Positions 59,867 through 64,000 of a stretch of 64,000 nt of DNA are shown here, piece by piece. A program made the position numbers and the translations under genes. Origin of the DNA: Pararoseomonas sp. SCSIO 73927 (GTDB lineage: Bacteria; Pseudomonadota; Alphaproteobacteria; Acetobacterales; Acetobacteraceae). The first letter of the stretch is position 1, and each line of letters opens with the position of its first letter. The notes below the pieces were generated by a model that made no database searches, had not been told where the DNA came from, and saw only the letters and a program-made list of their open reading frames with translations. Location of the stretch: the NCBI RefSeq assembly GCF_037040815.1, contig NZ_CP146232.1, positions 1,178,001 through 1,242,000 of the forward strand, written 5' to 3'.

Positions 59867-60362
59867 CGAGCGCGTCGATGCGGCCATGTGCGCGCCCGCT
59901 TCGCTCGGATCGGCCGGCAGGTGCCGGATGAGCATAGGGCGCGGGGAGCAGCGGCAACGCCCTTGTCCTTTCCGCTTCCATGGACCAGGCCGGGGACGAG
60001 CAGCTCGGACGCTGCGCCTCTGCCTGGGCGTGCATAAGCGCCCAACCAGGCCCTCCAACAATCGGCTGCAAGTCACCGATCTTCGAACGCGTGTTGGCTG
60101 CCGCGCGGGGTCCCGGTCGGCGCCGATTGGAACCCTGTTCTCACGTCGGCTTTCTGTGTGAATCAACACGATCGGTGGACTTCAAGCAGGGCTTCGATTC
60201 ACCGCTTCCCACAGGCGTCCGGGGATCAAGGGCTGATCGGCTCCTCAAGCAGCCTCAACGCCATGAACACTTCCGGAGGACGTCACGGAGGCACCGCAGT
60301 GTCTCTCGCTGAAGGATCGCCCCTGGGAGAACGGCTGAGTAGGACTGCCTCGCAGGGCAGGG
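59867..60362. other. Intergenic region, 496 bp
   Basis: It is AT-richer than flanking genes, with no recognisable gene, tRNA or strong hairpin. Open frames here have low-complexity, Arg/Pro-rich translations. It separates the tph operon from an oppositely oriented nuclease gene. Confidence 0.5.
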
Positions 60363-61130
60363 TCACACATCGAGGCGCGGCTGCTCCGGCGCGCCCAATC
60401 CCTCGCCGCGGCGCGCCAGCTCCGTCCGCGCCGTGAAGAGCATGTCCCCGTTCCGCCCGAACGTCCCGTCCAGCACGCGCGCGAGCTGCACCTCGTCCAG
60501 CTCGTCCCAGCGCCGCCCGCGAAGGGGCCCGCTCGGCACGCGCACCAGCAGCGCCGGCTCCACCGACCAGGCCAGCAGCCGGTCTAGGCCCGCCAGCGCC
60601 AGCATGTCGCGCAGGTGGTGCGCCGTCACGTAGGCGTCGGGCCCGGCCCGGTGGGCGGGCAGCCCCGTCGGGCGATCCAGCCCCGCCGGGCGGCGCCAGT
60701 AGCGCAGGCCCTGGTTGGAGTGGGTCGGGGCGTCCGGCCAGACCCGCAGGGCGCATTTCCACGTGCAGATCCAGCGCGCCCGCCCGCTCAGGGCCGGCGC
60801 GCACCAGCGCTGCTCGAACGCCGCGCGGTGAGCCGCGAGCGCGAGCGCGTGCCCGCCGCGCAGGATCGCCGGGGCCACCTCGGCCCAGGGCCGTGCTTCT
60901 GCGACGTCCTCGTCCACGATGTGGTGGATGGCCGAGGTGACGGCGGAGATCGGGAAGTCCGGGCGCACGAGCAGGGACCTCGGGCCGCCATCCAGGTCCC
61001 AGCTGCCATCGGCTCCCCGCGCCAGATCCTGCCAGCCGATCTCCACCACACCGCCATTGGCGAAGCTGTCACCGGTCGTTTCGAGGTCGATGACGCGCAG
61101 GCGCGCCGGCGGCGCTGGACTTTCCATCAT
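60363..61130 (-). CDS. DnaQ/ExoX-like 3'-5' exonuclease
   Basis: A 255-aa DEDDh exonuclease. Motif I is RVIDLETTGDSFANGGVVEI (Asp and Glu metal ligands). Motif II is LALAAHRAAFEQRW, with Glu where the family usually has Asp. Motif III is HRAGPDAYVTAHHLRDML. The second half carries a DUF3820-like or ExoX C-terminal region (VPSGPLRGRRWDELDEVQLA). Three nearby Met codons exist; 61130 or 61127 best fits the GAGGG upstream. A role in DNA repair or RNA processing is expected. Confidence 0.85.
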   Translation of the reverse strand: MMESPAPPARLRVIDLETTGDSFANGGVVEIGWQDLARGADGSWDLDGGPRSLLVRPDFPISAVTSAIHHIVDEDVAEARPWAEVAPAILRGGHALALAAHRAAFEQRWCAPALSGRARWICTWKCALRVWPDAPTHSNQGLRYWRRPAGLDRPTGLPAHRAGPDAYVTAHHLRDMLALAGLDRLLAWSVEPALLVRVPSGPLRGRRWDELDEVQLARVLDGTFGRNGDMLFTARTELARRGEGLGAPEQPRLDV

Positions 61131-61243
61131 AGCCCTCATAACCGACGACGAGGCCCCGGGTTCGACCCGAGAACCGGCAGCGTCCGGCCCGGGGTAACGA
61201 GGTCGCCCCGCGCACGTTCCGTCCGCGTACAGGGGCGAGGGAC

Positions 61244-62743
61244 ATGGGATCTGTCGAGTTCGTGGCCCTCCTCCTCGCGGGGATCGGGCCGTTGCTGGCC
61301 CTGTCGCACCTGCTGGGCGTGCCGGCGACGGTGGTCCTGTTCGGCACCGGCCTCGCCATCGGCCTCCTGCCCGGCGACGTGCCGGTGAAGGTGGACCCGG
61401 ACCTCGCCATCTGGCTCTTTCTGCCCCCGGTCATCTACGCCTCCGCGGTCCGCATCACGCCGCACCTGCTGCGGCACGCGCTGCTGCCGGGGGTGGCCGT
61501 CGGCGGCGCGCTCTCGCTGGCCACCGTGCTCGGCGTCGCGGCCGCCGTGCACTTCTTCCTCCTTCCGGGCCTTCCGGTGACCGCCGCGCTGGTGCTCGGC
61601 GTTGTCGCGGCGCTCTTCGACACGCGGCTGTTCCAGGAGGTGAAGGGTGTCCCGCGCGTGCCCCGCGCCCTGGCCGACGCTCTCAAGGCGCGCGAGATGG
61701 CCTCCCGCGTCGTGGCGCTCACCGCCCTCGCCATCATCGCCTCCTCCGTCCGCGAGGGCGGGCCACCGGGGATGGGGGAAGGGGCGCTGCACGTTGCCTG
61801 GGCCCTGCTCGGCGGGGCCGCCGCCGGCCTGGGGATCGGCCGCGCCGTCCTCTGGCTACGCGACCGAACGGGGCCGGCGCCGGCCGAGATCGCGGTCTCC
61901 CTCGCCACCCCCTATCTCGGCGCCCTCGCGGCCCGGAGCCTCGGCCTCTCGCTCGCGGTGACGGTCATCGCCGCGGCGCTCGCCGTCTCCGCCGCGCGGG
62001 TGGACACCCGGACCGGGGAGGCCCGCTCCTCCGCCGAGGCGCGGATCTCCGGCATGGCGTTCTGGGAGGAGGCGAGCCTGCTCGTCTCCTCCATCCTGTT
62101 CCTGCTGGCCGGGCTGGCGGTGCCGGACGCCCTCGGCGATCTCGGGGGCTGGTCGCCGGCCACCGCGGTCGCGGCGGCCGGGGGCATCCTCCTCCTCGTC
62201 CTTCTCCTCTCCTGGCTCGGCTCCGCCCTCTCGACGCGGCTGCCACCCGTGCGGGAGGCGCTGGCAGGGGAGGACGCGGCCGGGCGCGCGGCCGCGGCGG
62301 GCGTGATGGCCTGGGCCTCCACCCGCTCCGTCCTCGGCCTCGTCGTCGTGCTCTCGGTGCCCGCGGCCTGGCCGGACGGGACCCCGGTCGCGGAGCGCGG
62401 CCTGCTGCTCGTCGTCGCGGCGCTCGTCGTGCTCGGCTCCGTCGGCGTCCAGGGCTTCACCCTGCGGCGCGCAATCCGTGCGGCGGCGCTGCAGGGCAGC
62501 GGGGACGCGAAGGGGGAGGAGGCGCGTGCGCGCGGCGCCGCGACCGAGGCGCGAGAGCGGACCACGGGCGAGGACGCCGCGCACCCGGAGGGGATCGCGG
62601 CCGAGCGGCGCGTCCTGGTGGAGATGCGGGAGAAGGACGAGATCGGGGACGAGGCGCTGCACAACCTCCTGCGCGAAGGGGATCTGCGGAGACGGGCGGC
62701 GGAGGGTGACGCCGAGCCCGGCGCGCCGCCTCCGAAGCCCTGA
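61244..62743 (+). CDS. CPA1-type Na+/H+ antiporter-like protein, altered ion motif
   Basis: A 499-aa membrane protein with about 12 helices (for example TVVLFGTGLAIGLLPGDVPV, then LAIWLFLPPVIYASAVRITP, a CPA1 hallmark). The usual TDP and EGESLLND motifs are not seen; the aligned region reads ALFDTRLFQEVKGVPRVPRA and KAREMASRVVALTALA. It keeps the C-terminal WASTRSVLGLVVVLSVPAAW. The cytosolic tail (about 420-499) is charged and helical. Ion transport may be altered or lost; function is uncertain. Confidence 0.8.
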   Translation: MGSVEFVALLLAGIGPLLALSHLLGVPATVVLFGTGLAIGLLPGDVPVKVDPDLAIWLFLPPVIYASAVRITPHLLRHALLPGVAVGGALSLATVLGVAAAVHFFLLPGLPVTAALVLGVVAALFDTRLFQEVKGVPRVPRALADALKAREMASRVVALTALAIIASSVREGGPPGMGEGALHVAWALLGGAAAGLGIGRAVLWLRDRTGPAPAEIAVSLATPYLGALAARSLGLSLAVTVIAAALAVSAARVDTRTGEARSSAEARISGMAFWEEASLLVSSILFLLAGLAVPDALGDLGGWSPATAVAAAGGILLLVLLLSWLGSALSTRLPPVREALAGEDAAGRAAAAGVMAWASTRSVLGLVVVLSVPAAWPDGTPVAERGLLLVVAALVVLGSVGVQGFTLRRAIRAAALQGSGDAKGEEARARGAATEARERTTGEDAAHPEGIAAERRVLVEMREKDEIGDEALHNLLREGDLRRRAAEGDAEPGAPPPKP

Positions 62744-63113
62744 GCAACGCCCGGGCCTACCCGCCCGCCGAAAGTTCAGGTCGGAACGCGAGGCCGTGCA
62801 GGGCCGCCTTGTCCGCCACGTCCGGGAACCCGAAGTCTTCCAGCCCCGCGCGCGTCACGTGATCCGCAAGCGCCCCAGTCGCGCTCCTTCGCTCCGTCCG
62901 TCACGGAGCAGCGGCGCGGGTGGGAGGGTAATCCCGAGCCAGACCGTCCGGTGCGCGCCCAATCCGGCCATTCGCGCGACCTTGTCGACTTCCGAATAGC
63001 GGAGATCATCCACCCCGGGCGGCATACAGGCGCTCGGAGGGGGTGATTGGTCACTCCGGCTCCGAGCGCTGACAGGTTGATCGCGGGCGTTCAAGCCAGC
63101 GTCAGCGCTGGTC
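62744..63113. other. Intergenic region with a probable minus-strand gene remnant
   Basis: On the minus strand, frames read VDDLRYSEVDKVARMAGLGA then RTVWLGITLPPAPLLRDGRS. After a frame change near 62875, LADHVTRAGLEDFGFPDVAD and KAALHGLAFRPELSAGG follow, ending at a stop near 62758. This looks like the C-terminal part of a decayed enzyme gene of unidentified family. No intact gene is supported. Confidence 0.4.
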
Positions 63114-64000
63114 TCATCGAAGTACGCCAGGATGGAAACGTCTCATGGGTTCGCTTGACAGGGCAGCCCCTTGATCGCCCGGTACTTTGCGGAGGAAGGC
63201 AACAACAGCGCGAGTTGCAGCGCTCGTGTGACGGTTGCGATGGTAGTAGGCGAAGAACCCGTCATAGGGTGGCGACCAGTCTTCAAGGAGCGGGATGAGT
63301 TGGCGCGCCTCGATCCAGGGCCGCAAGCGATGCTCGACCCAGAGCGCGATGCCGAGGCCCCGCACGGCCGCCCGCGCGGCGGCACCCCGGTCGCTCAGGA
63401 TCAGGGGCCCGTCCACCGCCACCGCGATCTGCTCGCCGTTCTTCGCGAACTCCCAACGATAGGGAGCGGCGCCGGTCTGCTGGCGCCAGCCGATGCAGCG
63501 GTGGCGGGCGAGATCGCGCGGGTGTGCTGGCGCCTCGCATGTCGCGAGATAGCTCGGCGCCGCCACCGCGATTTGGCGCAGTTGCGGCCCGAGCGGAAAG
63601 GCGACCGTTTCCTCGCTGACGAACTCGCCGAGCCGCACCCCGATATCGACGCCCTCCCCGACAATGTCGCTGAACGCGTCCTCTACCCGGATGTCGAGTG
63701 TGACGCGGGGAAGGGCGGCGTGGAGCGCGACCAGCTGCGGCTCGATGAGATCCTCGTAGGCGACGCGCGGTACGACCATCCGCACGACGCCCACTGGGGC
63801 GCCGCTGCCGCCACGAATCTCCGCCGCGGCCGCGTCGATCTCCTCGAAGGCTCGGTTCAGCCGGGTGAGCAGCCGTTCGCCCATCTCGGTCGGTGAGACG
63901 CGACGCGTGGTGCGGTGGAACAGCTGGACGCCGACCCGATCTTCCAGCCGCCGCACGATCTGGCTCATCGCGGACGGTGTGAGCCCCAGCGCGCGAGCGC
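63114..64000 (-). CDS. LysR-family transcriptional regulator (5' end beyond window)
   Basis: About 295 residues are visible, beginning inside the HTH (ARALGLTPSAMSQIVRRLED, then RVGVQLFHRTTRRVSPTEMG) and continuing through the effector domain (VGVVRMVVPRVAYEDLIEPQ, EDAFSDIVGEGVDIGVRLGE). Only the first few residues are missing at the window edge. A methionine at 63968 is internal, not the start. Targets unknown. Confidence 0.92.
   Translation of the reverse strand, partial: ARALGLTPSAMSQIVRRLEDRVGVQLFHRTTRRVSPTEMGERLLTRLNRAFEEIDAAAAEIRGGSGAPVGVVRMVVPRVAYEDLIEPQLVALHAALPRVTLDIRVEDAFSDIVGEGVDIGVRLGEFVSEETVAFPLGPQLRQIAVAAPSYLATCEAPAHPRDLARHRCIGWRQQTGAAPYRWEFAKNGEQIAVAVDGPLILSDRGAAARAAVRGLGIALWVEHRLRPWIEARQLIPLLEDWSPPYDGFFAYYHRNRHTSAATRAVVAFLRKVPGDQGAALSSEPMRRFHPGVLR

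Noticed and set aside
60195..60220. tRNA-like CTTCGATTC T-loop motif
   Set aside because: The flanking five-base arms do not pair and no anticodon or acceptor arm can be drawn on either strand.

Overview
The window is very GC-rich (roughly 70%) DNA packed with catabolic and uptake genes. Its many Bug/TctC-type periplasmic binding proteins, TRAP transporter, CoA-ester catabolic modules and strong G/C third-position bias suggest an alphaproteobacterium of the Acetobacteraceae (Roseomonas-like). That placement is inference; no rRNA or other marker gene is present. There is no tRNA, CRISPR array or intact insertion sequence.

Layout. 1-3 kb: a LacI regulator diverges, over two palindromic operators, from two DHDPS-family aldolases. 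3-5.4 kb: an orphan ABC binding protein and a LysR. 5.4-10.7 kb: a minus-strand operon with CaiB CoA-transferase, acyl-CoA dehydrogenase, two MaoC-like proteins, a third DHDPS homologue and an HpaI-type aldolase. 11-18.9 kb: LysR, TRAP transporter (DctPQM) and hydantoinase/oxoprolinase HyuAB. 19-22 kb: aldo-keto reductase, SnoaL-like protein and LysR. 22.5-27.9 kb: a scar-like accessory stretch with a broken integrase, poorly recognisable small genes and frameshifted fragments. 28-38 kb: SDRs, quinone reductase, two CoA ligases, iron alcohol dehydrogenase, CaiB and acyl-CoA dehydrogenase. 38-45 kb: IclR, TetR and five Bug genes, one frameshifted. 45-52 kb: a continuous operon with DUF35, a thiolase-like protein lacking the catalytic Cys, enoyl-CoA hydratase, SDR, nitronate monooxygenase-like protein, CoA ligase and MBL hydrolase. 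54-60 kb: a complete terephthalate (tph) operon. 60-64 kb: ExoX-like nuclease, CPA1-like antiporter and a partial LysR.

How the parts work together. Most operons pair periplasmic capture of a carboxylate (Bug, TRAP or ABC binding protein) with CoA activation (CaiB or acyl-CoA ligase) and a beta-oxidation-like or aldolytic breakdown, each under its own LysR, IclR, TetR or LacI regulator. The best resolved is tphR-tphC-tphA2-tphA3-tphA1-tphB, predicted to convert terephthalate to protocatechuate.

Most novel signal. Two copies of a structured intergenic element of about 245 bp (2897-3143 and 41051-41294) carry four hairpins in the same order. Their stems differ in sequence but keep pairing through compensatory changes. 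Both copies lie between convergent genes.
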